DNA from: JAIEPT01 sp038217425
GTDB lineage: Bacteria > Planctomycetota > Planctomycetia > Gemmatales > Gemmataceae
Length of the DNA: 62,094 nt
NCBI GenBank assembly: GCA_038217425.1
Contig: JBBQPM010000013.1
Span: forward strand, 1-62,094
Direction of reading: 5' to 3'
Shown here: positions 34,852 to 42,537 of the stretch, piece after piece
Position numbering within the stretch: position 1 is the first letter of the stretch
How the letters are laid out: the number at the start of each line of letters is the position of its first letter
The notes under the pieces: model-generated
Database searches by the model: none
Told to the model about the DNA's origin: nothing
The model's input: the letters and a program-made list of their open reading frames with translations, nothing else
Program-made: the position numbers and the translations under genes

Positions 34852-35703
34852 TTGCCTCCCGTACTTCACCAAGACGCTCTGGGCGATATCCGCAACGCCC
34901 GCTTCCTCGGCCTGGCATGCGATCTCGCCTACTATCCCGAAGCCCAGGGCGTACCCCTCTTCCAGGAAAAGCTCGGCCTCGCGGCCAAGATGTTTTCCGT
35001 CGGAAATACCCAGGCCTACGTGGGGGGCAATGACACCGACCTCGTCGTTGCCTTCCGCGGCACCGAAGCCCCCACCAGCATCGAGGGCCTGAAAGATTGG
35101 CTCCTCACCGATGCCCTCAATCTCTTGATGCTCCCCGAGGGCCGGATGGGGACGGACTTCGCGGCCGCCGGCGTGCAGGCGCGTTTTCACAAGGGATTCA
35201 TGGACGCCCTGGTCGACATCTGGGATCCGGTGTACCACGCCGTCGTCGCCGAGACCGAGCGGCTCGATCGGCCCTTGTGGATCACGGGGCATAGCCTGGG
35301 CGGGTCGCTCGCCTTACTCGCCGCCTGGCTGTTTCGGCGCAAGTTTATCTCGGTGCATCAGATCTACACGTTCGGCGGACCGATGATCGGCAACGCCGCC
35401 GCCACCGCCGCCTTCGACAAGACCTTCGCCAATCGCCTCTTCCGCTACGTCAATCCGCTCGACCCGATCCCTCGGCTGCCGACCATGAGCCTGATCGCCA
35501 ACGAGTTCGGCCATTGCGAGAAACAGATCGACGTCGGCCCGCCGGCGACGGACACTTTATGGGCCGAGATCTCCGCGGGCGCCGTCGGCAGCATCATGAA
35601 CCTGACGATCATGAACGCGGTCTGGGAGGCGGTCCTCAAACGCCTCGGCGCCCACGCCATGACTCAATACCTGACGCATTTCGACGACCCTCCCCAAACG
35701 TAG
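34852..35703 (+). CDS. Class 3 lipase family protein
   Basis: A protein of 283 residues starting at TTG 34852, with AGGAGA 8 bases upstream. The alpha/beta-hydrolase class 3 pattern is present: DLVVAFRGTEAPTSIEGLKDW (the oxyanion-side block), WITGHSLGGSLALLAAWLF with nucleophile Ser about 148, YTFGGPMIGN, and VNPLDPIPRLP with the acid Asp. There is no clear signal peptide, so it appears cytoplasmic or exported by another route. It forms a short operon with the helical protein upstream and possibly the secreted esterase 9 bases downstream. Confidence 0.88.
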   Translation: MPPVLHQDALGDIRNARFLGLACDLAYYPEAQGVPLFQEKLGLAAKMFSVGNTQAYVGGNDTDLVVAFRGTEAPTSIEGLKDWLLTDALNLLMLPEGRMGTDFAAAGVQARFHKGFMDALVDIWDPVYHAVVAETERLDRPLWITGHSLGGSLALLAAWLFRRKFISVHQIYTFGGPMIGNAAATAAFDKTFANRLFRYVNPLDPIPRLPTMSLIANEFGHCEKQIDVGPPATDTLWAEISAGAVGSIMNLTIMNAVWEAVLKRLGAHAMTQYLTHFDDPPQT

Positions 35704-35712
35704 GTAAACTCC

Positions 35713-36852
35713 ATGGCTCGCCAACTTCTCTCCTCAATCGTGCTCGTCGCAGGACTTGTTCCGCTGCTGCTGGGGCAAGACCGGGTTACCCCCGCAAAAT
35801 CCAAAGGGGGCGAACCCCAGGGCGAAGCCTGGGCGGAAGTCCCCGAATCCTTCCGTAAGTGGAAAATCCCGGTTTGGCCCGTCCCGACCGACCTCAAACG
35901 TTGGCAGGAAGTCGACCGCGCCAAGACCCGCGCCACCCTCCTGACGTGCCTCGGCGACATGCCGACTCGTCCCGATCCGAAAAAGGTCCGCGTCGTCAAG
36001 ACCGAGGACAAAGGCGACTTTACCCTCGAACACCTCGAATTCGACAACGGCATCGACATGACCGTCACCGGCATCCTCGCCCTCCCCAAAAATCGCAAGG
36101 GAAAGATCCCCGTCGTCGTCGGTCTCCATGGCCATAGCGGCTCGCGGAACGAATATCTCCCCAACCCCGAGAATCCGCTTTCGCTCGGCTGGATGCTTGT
36201 CAAGGAAGGCTACGCGGTCGCCGCCATCGACGGCTACTTCAACGGCGAACGCATCGGCAAAGGCCCCGCCGGCAGCAAGCTCGATAAAGGTTCGTACCCG
36301 CAGGAAATGAGCCTCTTCAAGCTGCACCTCTGGATGGGGAGCACCCTGTGGGGCCTGATGGTCCGTGACGAACAGTGTTTCCTCGATTACCTCGAAACTC
36401 GCCCGGAGATCGACGGCAACCGCATCGGCGCGACCGGCATGAGCATGGGCTGCACCCGATCGTGGTGGCTCGCCGCCATCGACGACCGCGTCAAAGCCGT
36501 CGTCGGCGTCGCCTGCTTCACCCGCTACACCGAACTCATCGCTCACGGCAATCTCCGCAAGCACGGCATCTACTACTTCGTCCCCGGCGTCCTCAAGCAC
36601 TTCGACACGGAAGCCATCTACGCCTTGATCGCGCCCCGGCCCATGTTGCAACTCTCGGGCGACCAAGACGGCGGGGCTCCGACCGACGGCATCCTCGTGC
36701 TCGAAAAGAAACTCGCCGACGTCTACCGACTGCACGGCCAGGAGTCCAATTTCCGCAGCGTTCTCTACAAGAACACCGGTCACGAATATTTGCCGGAGAT
36801 GCGCACGGAGATGGTCCGCTGGTTCGTGAAGCATCTCCCCCACGCCAGGTGA
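35713..36852 (+). CDS. Secreted alpha/beta hydrolase (acetyl-xylan-esterase/dienelactone-hydrolase-like)
   Basis: A protein of 379 residues with signal peptide MARQLLSSIVLVAGLVPLLL. The core has VVVGLHGHSGSRNEY, nucleophile elbow GATGMSMGC (Ser about 244), an Asp in LSGDQDGGAPTDG and His in YKNTGHEYLPEM, giving a complete triad. Planctomycetes have many secreted esterases of this kind, thought to deacetylate polysaccharides; the true substrate is not readable here. It is convergent with the methyltransferase gene, 4 bases apart. Confidence 0.88.
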   Translation: MARQLLSSIVLVAGLVPLLLGQDRVTPAKSKGGEPQGEAWAEVPESFRKWKIPVWPVPTDLKRWQEVDRAKTRATLLTCLGDMPTRPDPKKVRVVKTEDKGDFTLEHLEFDNGIDMTVTGILALPKNRKGKIPVVVGLHGHSGSRNEYLPNPENPLSLGWMLVKEGYAVAAIDGYFNGERIGKGPAGSKLDKGSYPQEMSLFKLHLWMGSTLWGLMVRDEQCFLDYLETRPEIDGNRIGATGMSMGCTRSWWLAAIDDRVKAVVGVACFTRYTELIAHGNLRKHGIYYFVPGVLKHFDTEAIYALIAPRPMLQLSGDQDGGAPTDGILVLEKKLADVYRLHGQESNFRSVLYKNTGHEYLPEMRTEMVRWFVKHLPHAR

Positions 36853-36856
36853 ACCG

Positions 36857-37864
36857 TCACCGCGCCACGCTCTCCAGGACGGAAACTTCCGTGCGCGTCG
36901 GCACGATCCGTTTGAGTTCGAACCCGGCCTTCGTGAGGAGCGTGCGGAACTCCGCTTCCGTCCGCTCCATGCCGCCGGGAAGTACCAGCATGTTCAGATC
37001 GAGAAACTTGCTCCAGCCCGGCGCGTTCCCCGGTTCGATCACGCACTCGATGATTAGCAGCTTGTTCCCCGGCTGCATCGCGCGCCGGCAATGGCTGAGA
37101 ATCGTGTGACATTGCTCGTCGTTCCAATCGTGAATGATGTGCCGCATGAGATAGGCGTCGCCGCCGGGCGCCACGGATTCGAAGAAGCTCCCCGCGACGC
37201 ATTCGCAGCGGTCGGCGAGCCCCTGTTCCGCGATGCGCACTTTCGAGCGCTCGATGACGCCCGGGAGGTCGTAGAGGATTCCTTGTAACGCGGGCTGTTT
37301 TTGCAGGATGGCGCAGAGGAGCGTGCCGTTGCCGCCGCCGATATCGACGAGGCGCTGAATGCCGGTGAAGTCGTAGGCATCGACCATCGCCTGGGTCTCG
37401 GGCCCGTGGATGCCGGTCATGGCGGCGTCGAAAATCTTGGCCTGTTCGGGATGTTCGGCCAGCCAGGGGAAGATCGGTTTGCCGTAGATGCGGTCGAACG
37501 CGGGCTGGCCGGTCTGCACGCTGTAGACGAGATCGCCCCACGACGCATAATGTTCGTCGCCGTTCAGGAGCGACGGGGCCCGCATCGAACCGAGGCGATC
37601 GACCAGGAGTTCCGACATCGGCGTGTGATCGAAATGGCCGGCGGCGTCCTCCTTGAAGATGCCGATGCTGGCGAGGGCGCGGAGCAGGCGGTACAGCGCG
37701 TGCGGCTGCGTCTGCGTCTTGTGGGCCAAAATCTTCGGATCGCGGACGCCCGCTTCGATATGGTCGGCGACGCCCAGCTTGGCGGCGGCGTTGATCGCCT
37801 GCGAGATCCAGTAGCCGGTGGTGAGTTTGAGGAGTTCCAGACGGGGATTGGTCGGTGCGCTCAT
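36857..37864 (-). CDS. SAM-dependent O-methyltransferase (plant/hydroxyneurosporene type)
   Basis: A protein of 335 residues from the ATG at 37864 with GGAGA 7 bases upstream. It has an N-terminal winged-helix dimerisation region (TGYWISQAINAAAKLGVADHI, PHALYRLLRALASIGIF), then the SAM-binding motif LVDIGGGNGTLLCAIL, and the catalytic-side segment MRHIIHDWNDEQCHTILSHC. This is the Methyltransf_2/CrtF/ubiquinone-like layout used for small phenolic or polyketide substrates. No biosynthetic cluster surrounds it, so the substrate is unknown. Confidence 0.9.
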   Translation of the reverse strand: MSAPTNPRLELLKLTTGYWISQAINAAAKLGVADHIEAGVRDPKILAHKTQTQPHALYRLLRALASIGIFKEDAAGHFDHTPMSELLVDRLGSMRAPSLLNGDEHYASWGDLVYSVQTGQPAFDRIYGKPIFPWLAEHPEQAKIFDAAMTGIHGPETQAMVDAYDFTGIQRLVDIGGGNGTLLCAILQKQPALQGILYDLPGVIERSKVRIAEQGLADRCECVAGSFFESVAPGGDAYLMRHIIHDWNDEQCHTILSHCRRAMQPGNKLLIIECVIEPGNAPGWSKFLDLNMLVLPGGMERTEAEFRTLLTKAGFELKRIVPTRTEVSVLESVAR

Positions 37865-37938
37865 GATGCGTTCTCCGGACAAATTGACGTTGACGCCGCG
37901 AACCTGCGGCTCTATCAATGTATCCATCAGACGCGGCG

Positions 37939-38010
37939 GGCCCCGTCGTCTAGTGGTTAGGACACGGCACTTTCACTGCCGCGACACGAGTTCGAATCTC
38001 GTCGGGGTCA
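37939..38010 (+). tRNA. tRNA-Glu (anticodon TTC)
   Basis: A 72-base cloverleaf. The acceptor stem is GGCCCCG/CGGGGTC with one G-T pair, the D-arm begins GTCTAGTGGTTAGGAC, the anticodon stem is CGGCA/TGCCG with loop CTTTCAC (TTC at 37972-37974), and the T-arm is ACGAG-TTCGAAT-CTCGT. The discriminator is A and CCA is not encoded. No integrase or att duplication is visible beside it. Confidence 0.95.
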
Positions 38011-38122
38011 CTCACTTCTTCTCGGAACGGCGCGAAAAAGCTTTGCAATCGCCTGCGACTCCTGGTAAGTTAAGATTCTCGCCGAAGTTACGTCCCACCT
38101 TTTTCTTTCGGAGACTCTTCGA

Positions 38123-38677
38123 ATGTCCCGCTTATTCGCAACGTTGTGTGCGTCGCTTCTGACCGCCGGTCTGGTTTTTGCCGATCCGCCCGCTCCCGCC
38201 AAGGTTGCCGTCGGCACGAAGGCGCCCGAATTCAAGTTCAAGGATCAATCGGGCAAAGAAATCGATCTCTCCCAGCTCGTCACGAACGGACCGGTTCTGC
38301 TGCGTCTGACGTGCGGCTGCTCCGGCTGCGACAAGGAATTGGCATACTTCCAGGAGATCGACGCCGCGTACAAGAAGGCGGGCCTTACCAGCATCGCCAT
38401 CTTCCGCGAACCCGATGCGAAGGTCGCCAAGTACGCCGCCGACAAGCAGATCAACATGGTTTACGGCGTCGACAGCAAGGGCGCCGCGTGGGGCACATTC
38501 CAGACCAAGACGATGCCGTCGAACTTCCTCATCGGCAAGGGCGGCGAGATCCTCGCCATCTCCTTCGGCTGCGACCCGAGCGGCCTGATCGCCAAGAAGC
38601 TCTCCGAGAAGATCGCCCCGGTGCTGGCGACGGAAACCGTCGACGTGAAGTCGAAGGTCGAAAACAACAAGAAGTAA
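38123..38677 (+). CDS. Secreted thioredoxin-fold (redoxin) protein
   Basis: A protein of 184 residues with signal peptide MSRLFATLCASLLTAGLVFA. The mature part follows the AhpC/TSA-redoxin layout: KVAVGTKAPEFKFKDQSGKEI, VLLRLTCGCSGCDKEL with a CGCSGC cysteine cluster, and a cis-Pro-like region TKTMPSNFLIGKGG. The CxC..C arrangement differs from the usual CxxC or single peroxidatic Cys, so reductase versus peroxidase activity is uncertain. It acts outside the cytoplasm and is followed by a long hairpin. Confidence 0.85.
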   Translation: MSRLFATLCASLLTAGLVFADPPAPAKVAVGTKAPEFKFKDQSGKEIDLSQLVTNGPVLLRLTCGCSGCDKELAYFQEIDAAYKKAGLTSIAIFREPDAKVAKYAADKQINMVYGVDSKGAAWGTFQTKTMPSNFLIGKGGEILAISFGCDPSGLIAKKLSEKIAPVLATETVDVKSKVENNKK

Positions 38678-38687
38678 GTAAGTCCAA

Positions 38688-38761
38688 CGTTTAGCCGCCG
38701 CGTCCTCGCGGCGCGGACCGACCGGTTCGCGCCGCGAGGACCCGGCGGCTAAACGCTTTTT
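38688..38761 (+). terminator. Long hairpin after the redoxin gene
   Basis: Outer arms CGTTTAGCCGCC/GGCGGCTAAACG with inner complementary GTCCTCGCGGCGCG/CGCGCCGCGAGGAC form a nearly continuous stem, followed by CTTTTTGG. It fits an intrinsic terminator, although its length resembles the other intergenic palindromes. Confidence 0.75.
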
Positions 38762-38849
38762 GGTTAACATTCGATTGCGATCGCGGTTGACATCGTGCCT
38801 CGCCGGGCGCAAACGCCTGGCCTACAATCCCTAACAGGAGGCGAAAGCG

Positions 38850-39668
38850 ATGGAACCGATTCGCATCGGCGCAGTTACCTATCTCAACACCAAGCCGCTC
38901 ATCCACAATCTGGAAGTCCTCGCGCCGCGAGCCCAGCTCGTTCTCGACTACCCCAGCCGACTCGCCGACCAGCTGGCCCGAGGCGAACTCGACGTCGCCC
39001 TCATTCCGATCATCGAGTACTTTCGCATCGGCAATCTGTCGCTGGTGCCGAACATCGCCATCGCCAGCGACGGCCCGGTGCTGAGCGTGACGCTCTTTAG
39101 CCGCGTGCCCTGGGAGAAAATTCGCCGAGTCGCGCTCGACGAAGGCTCGCGCACCAGCGCGGCTCTCACGCAGATGCTGTTACGCAAGCGCGTCGGCATG
39201 GCTCTGGAGATTGCCGCCTTGCCGCTCGACCGGTCGGCCGAGGAGGTCGACGCGGACGCGGTGCTCTTGATCGGCGACCGGGCGATGCACGCATGTTTGC
39301 CGGGCTTCGAGCACGCGTATGATTTAGGTCAGGAGTGGCACGACTGGACCGGGCTGCCGTTCGTGTACGCCGCGTGGGCGGTGCGTGAGGGCGTCGATCT
39401 CGGATCGGTCGAGGCGGCGCTCGTGGAAGCAAAACGTCAGGGACGCTCGGCGGTGGGCCGTATCGCGGCCCGTGAGGCGCCGAAGCTGGGGCTCGACGCG
39501 GGCTTCTGTCGGCGGTATTTGGATCACATCATTCGCTTCGACCTCGGGCCGCGCGAGTTGGCGGGGATGGATCGCTACTACCGCGAGGCGTGTGAACTGG
39601 GTTTGGCTCCCGCCGGCGTGAAAGTGAGTATGTATCATGGAAGTCGTCAGGCGTTGTCGGTAGGTTAG
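38850..39668 (+). CDS. mqnA: Chorismate dehydratase of the futalosine pathway
   Basis: Dehydrates chorismate to 3-enolpyruvyl benzoate, entering the alternative menaquinone route. At 272 residues with AGGAGG before the ATG, it has the family length. Recognisable sequence: IGAVTYLNTKPLIHNLE, LDVALIPIIEYFRI, EGSRTSAALTQMLLR, and LIGDRAMHACLPGFEHAYDLG followed by WTGLPFVYAAW. The fold is a periplasmic-binding-protein type. The pathway partner mqnC lies downstream in the same direction but is separated by a repeat-bounded GxxExxY cassette. mqnB and mqnD are not in the window. Confidence 0.95.
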   Translation: MEPIRIGAVTYLNTKPLIHNLEVLAPRAQLVLDYPSRLADQLARGELDVALIPIIEYFRIGNLSLVPNIAIASDGPVLSVTLFSRVPWEKIRRVALDEGSRTSAALTQMLLRKRVGMALEIAALPLDRSAEEVDADAVLLIGDRAMHACLPGFEHAYDLGQEWHDWTGLPFVYAAWAVREGVDLGSVEAALVEAKRQGRSAVGRIAAREAPKLGLDAGFCRRYLDHIIRFDLGPRELAGMDRYYREACELGLAPAGVKVSMYHGSRQALSVG

Positions 39669-39674
39669 AAATGC

Positions 39675-40141
39675 AAAACTAACCACAGAGGCACAGAGAG
39701 CACAGAGGAAGGCAAGGAGAGAAGAGTGGTTTTCGAAGAGAGAGACCCTCTGACGCAAGAAGTGATCGGGGCGGCGATCGAGGTCCATCGTCTGATCGGA
39801 CCCGGCTTGCTCGAGTCTGTGTATCAACGATGTCTCGATCAAGAGCTACGACTTCGAGGCATGACGTTCGTTCCGCAGGCAAAACTGCCGGTTGCATATA
39901 AAGGCATGCTTCTGGGCGACGATCTGGTTATCGACTTCCACTTTCCAGGAGCGCTGGTCGTGGAGATCAAGGCGGTCGAGAAACTGATGCCGATCCACGA
40001 AGCTCAATTGCTCTCGTATTTGCGTCTTAGCAAGACGCGCGTCGGTTTGCTCATTAACTTCAACGTTCTCCTGCTCAGAGACGGACTAAAACGTCTCATT
40101 CTTTGATTCTTCCTCTCTCTGTGTCCTCTGTGGTTAGCTTT
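39675..40141 (+). mobile_element. CCACAGAG-bounded cassette carrying a GxxExxY gene
   Basis: The left boundary (from 39675) is AAAACTAACCACAGAG plus CACAGAG units; the right boundary (to about 40141) is the inverted form, ending CTCTGTGGTTAGC. The 381-base gene fills nearly all the interior: its start lies about 15 bases after the left repeat and its stop abuts the right repeat. The ends match the non-coding palindrome at 33591-33715. It separates mqnA from mqnC. I see no transposase; mobility is inferred from dispersion. Confidence 0.65.
39726..40106 (+). CDS. GxxExxY family protein (PD-(D/E)XK-like)
   Basis: A protein of 126 residues starting at GTG 39726, with GGAGA upstream that lies at the edge of the left repeat. 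The defining GLLESVY (GxxExxY) motif is at about residues 27-33; the core LVIDFHFPGALVVEIKAVEKL supplies the D...ExK nuclease-like signature, and QLLSYLRLSKTRVGLLINFN completes the domain. The family belongs to the PD-(D/E)XK superfamily (PDDEXK_3). Its function is not established. Its placement inside an inverted repeat of a dispersed palindrome family suggests selfish or mobile behaviour. Confidence 0.9.
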   Translation: MVFEERDPLTQEVIGAAIEVHRLIGPGLLESVYQRCLDQELRLRGMTFVPQAKLPVAYKGMLLGDDLVIDFHFPGALVVEIKAVEKLMPIHEAQLLSYLRLSKTRVGLLINFNVLLLRDGLKRLIL

Positions 40142-40157
40142 GGGTAGGCAAACAATC

Positions 40158-41231
40158 ATGCCCGCAAAATATCAAGCGATTCTCGACAAAGCCGTCGCCG
40201 GCGAACGCCTTTCCTTCGACGAAGGGCTCGCTCTTTTCGATTGCAAAGATCTCGTCCGTCTAGGCCGAGCGGCGGATGCAGTCACGTGCCGGCTCCATCC
40301 CGAGCCGATCCGCACCTACAACATCGATCGCAACATCAACTACACCAACGTCTGTGCCGCCGTCTGCGACTTCTGCGCCTTCTACCGCAAGACGGGCGAC
40401 GGCGAGGCCTATGTCCTGACCCGCGAGGAACTCTACAAGAAAATCGAGGAAACCATCGCTCTCGGCGGCGATCAAGCGCTCCTGCAAGGCGGCAATCATC
40501 CGAGTCTCAAACTCCACTGGTACGAGGAAATGCTCAGCGACCTGAAGGCTCGCTATCCGACGTTCAACCTACACGCGTTCTCGGCCCCGGAAATCTGGCA
40601 CTTTCACAAGCTCAACAAACTGCCGCTGCGCGAGGTGCTCCAGCGATTGAAGAAAGCCGGCATGGGGAGCCTGCCCGGCGGCGGCGGCGAGATTCTCGTC
40701 GACCGCGTCCGCGAAGCGATCACCGTCAATAAGTGCCTCACCGACGACTGGCTCGACGTCCATCGCACCTGGCATCAGCTCGGCGGACGCTCCACCTGTA
40801 CGATGATGTTCGGCCACGTGGAAACCCTTGCCGAGCGGCTCGAATCGCTCGACCGCTTACGGCGCCTGCAAGACGAGACCGGCGGCTTCACCGCATTCAT
40901 CTGCTGGACGTTCCAGCCGGGCAACACCGCCCTCGCCCAGCTGCCGTCGACCGGGTCCTTCGAGTATCTACGGACGCAGGCGATCGCCCGACTCTACCTC
41001 GACAACATTCCGAACATCCAGTCGTCGTGGGTGACGCAGGGCTTGAAGGTCGGGCAGCTCGCTCTCTTTTACGGCGCCAACGACATGGGGAGCTTGATGA
41101 TCGAGGAGAACGTCGTCGCCTCGGCGGGAACGGTCCATTATCTGACGCTGGAGCAGATCAAGGACGCGATTCGCGAGGCGGGTTACGAGCCGCGACAGCG
41201 GAATGTCTTTTACGAAACGATCGGCGTTTAA
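40158..41231 (+). CDS. mqnC: Cyclic dehypoxanthinyl futalosine synthase (radical SAM)
   Basis: Cyclises dehypoxanthinyl futalosine in the futalosine menaquinone pathway. The ATG at 40158 gives 357 residues; a TTG at 40140 lies in the repeat and is unlikely. The radical-SAM cluster motif NVCAAVCDFCAF (CX3CX2C) follows NIDRNINYTN. Other typical parts are ALLQGGNHPSLKLHWYEE, GGGGEILVDRVRE, and ICWTFQPGNT. It probably formed an operon with mqnA before the cassette came between them. How it is now transcribed is open: read-through or a promoter in the repeat. Confidence 0.95.
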   Translation: MPAKYQAILDKAVAGERLSFDEGLALFDCKDLVRLGRAADAVTCRLHPEPIRTYNIDRNINYTNVCAAVCDFCAFYRKTGDGEAYVLTREELYKKIEETIALGGDQALLQGGNHPSLKLHWYEEMLSDLKARYPTFNLHAFSAPEIWHFHKLNKLPLREVLQRLKKAGMGSLPGGGGEILVDRVREAITVNKCLTDDWLDVHRTWHQLGGRSTCTMMFGHVETLAERLESLDRLRRLQDETGGFTAFICWTFQPGNTALAQLPSTGSFEYLRTQAIARLYLDNIPNIQSSWVTQGLKVGQLALFYGANDMGSLMIEENVVASAGTVHYLTLEQIKDAIREAGYEPRQRNVFYETIGV

Positions 41232-41246
41232 CCGTGGAGGGATGTG

Positions 41247-41450
41247 ATGAACTGGGAAGAACGAATTACGGTAAATCCCAAGGTGTTGGTTGGCAAGCCG
41301 GTCATCAAGGGGACTCGAATCGCGGTCGAGTTTGTGATTGATTTGCTCGGCCGCGGTTGGTCAGTCGAGCGAATTCTCCTCGAATATGACCATCTGACAG
41401 CGCAGGACATTCAAGCTTGCCTCGCATACGCGCATTCTTCGTCCACGTAG
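41247..41450 (+). CDS. Solo DUF433 family protein
   Basis: A protein of 67 residues; ATG at 41247 with GGAGG 6 bases upstream (GTG at 41244 is the alternative). DUF433 sequence: ITVNPKVLVGKPVIKGTRIAVEFVIDLL, then ILLEYDHLTAQDIQACLAYA. Unlike the pair at 24380-24911, no DUF5615 toxin follows; infC's stop lies 24 bases away. The 3' end still contains GCGCATTCT, the bases that begin the toxin gene at the other locus, but with ACG in place of ATG. It may be an antitoxin remnant or an antidote-only gene. Confidence 0.85.
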   Translation: MNWEERITVNPKVLVGKPVIKGTRIAVEFVIDLLGRGWSVERILLEYDHLTAQDIQACLAYAHSSST

Positions 41451-41473
41451 GCGAGGCGCCGTCTCAATACAAC

Positions 41474-42052
41474 TCAGCTCGTCGGCGGCGGCGTCGGCGG
41501 CTTTTGCTTGGGCTTGGACGTCTTGACCGGCATCAACATCGCCGTCATCTTCTTGCCGTCCATCGTCGGCGGCCTCTCCACCTTGCCCGCCTCGGCGAGC
41601 TTTTCCAAAATCGTGTCCATCACGCGCCGACCTTCGTCGACGTGCTGCATTTCGCGGCCACGAAAGATGACGGTCAGCTGCACCTTGTCGTTGTGTTCGA
41701 GGAACTTGCGTGCCTGCACTGATTTGGTTTCCAGATCGTGATCGCCCGTCTTGGGCCGAAGCCGAATCTCTTTGACCTTCTGCTGGCGGACCTTCGTGGT
41801 CTTATTGCGCTTCTGCGAATTGGCGAAACGCATCTTGCCGTAGTCGAGGATTCGGCACACCGGCGGACGCTCGTCGGCGGCGACTTCCACCAGATCCAGG
41901 CCGGCGGCGCGCGCCTGCTCCAGCGCTTGAAACGTCGGGACCACGCCCAACTGCTCCCCTTCAACGCCGATCAGGCGGATGGGGCTGATGCGAATTTGCT
42001 CGTTCATGCGAGGGCCGCGGTCGGGCATCGGTTGGCGATCGAATAGTTGAAT
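41474..42052 (-). CDS. infC: Translation initiation factor IF-3, apparent AUU start
   Basis: Prevents 50S joining and checks the start codon and initiator tRNA. Core sequence: RLIGVEGEQLGVVPTFQALEQAR, PVCRILDYGKMRFANSQK, KEIRLRPKTGDHDLETK, then a short Pro-rich tail. The first ATG in frame is at 42028, but an ATT at 42052 is preceded by AGGGAG with 7-base spacing and extends the protein to 192 residues (IQLFDRQPMPDRGPRMNEQIRI). AUU starts are the classical feature of infC, letting IF-3 repress its own translation. rpmI and rplT, the usual neighbours, are absent. Confidence 0.93.
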   Translation of the reverse strand: MQLFDRQPMPDRGPRMNEQIRISPIRLIGVEGEQLGVVPTFQALEQARAAGLDLVEVAADERPPVCRILDYGKMRFANSQKRNKTTKVRQQKVKEIRLRPKTGDHDLETKSVQARKFLEHNDKVQLTVIFRGREMQHVDEGRRVMDTILEKLAEAGKVERPPTMDGKKMTAMLMPVKTSKPKQKPPTPPPTS

Positions 42053-42171
42053 CGGCGTTCTCCCTAGCTATCAGGATGAGGATGTAGCAAACGCGAGGCG
42101 TTTGTATTCTACCAGAAAATCGCGCCGCGAGGCGCCCCGTTTCTCACAAATCGGAACGAAAAGAGCAATTT

Positions 42172-42205
42172 CAGAGCCGGAGCGGTCGATAGCGCTCGGG
42201 CTCTG
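42172..42205 (-). terminator. Hairpin after the small helical gene
   Basis: CAGAGCCGGAGCG and CGCTCGGGCTCTG form a stem with an 8-base loop, 21 bases past the stop of the gene at 42226 on the minus strand. There is no strong T-run. It probably separates that gene from infC. Confidence 0.55.
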
Positions 42206-42225
42206 AAAACAGACCCATTTCCCGC

Positions 42226-42399
42226 TCAGTCCTTGAGTTTCTCGCCGGCGTCTTTCAGCTTGTCGCCTGCCGCGTCGGCGGCTGCGGCTGCCTTCTTCGC
42301 CGCGATGTCGGCGCCTTCCTTGGTTTTGTTCAAGGCGTTCTCGACGGCATTCTCGGCCGATTCGTTGATGTCTTCGATTTTCTCTTTGACCGTGCTCAT
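42226..42399 (-). CDS. Small Ala/Lys-rich helical protein
   Basis: A protein of 57 residues, ATG at 42399 with GGAG 7 bases upstream; the frame upstream is a shadow of the kinase gene. The sequence is a single amphipathic, Ala/Lys/Glu/Asp-rich helix (for example KTKEGADIAAKKAAAAADAA) like CsbD- or LEA-type stress proteins, though no family motif is certain. It is divergent from the kinase gene. The ribosome site and composition support a real gene. Confidence 0.65.
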   Translation of the reverse strand: MSTVKEKIEDINESAENAVENALNKTKEGADIAAKKAAAAADAAGDKLKDAGEKLKD

Positions 42400-42537
42400 T
42401 GCGGAACTCCTGACATTTGGGAAAGAACGGGTGAAACCTCGTTTCGCAACTTCCATGCCGAGGATGTCCCTGAGTGTACCATTTCCCAAACGCGATGCTA
42501 TACTGGTTTGGCTTCTTTCAGACAGCGGGGATCGCAG

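Noticed and set aside
37939..38010. tRNA-Glu as an integration site for a genomic island
   Set aside because: No integrase, no duplicated tRNA 3' end and no composition shift beside it; the neighbours are ordinary planctomycete genes.
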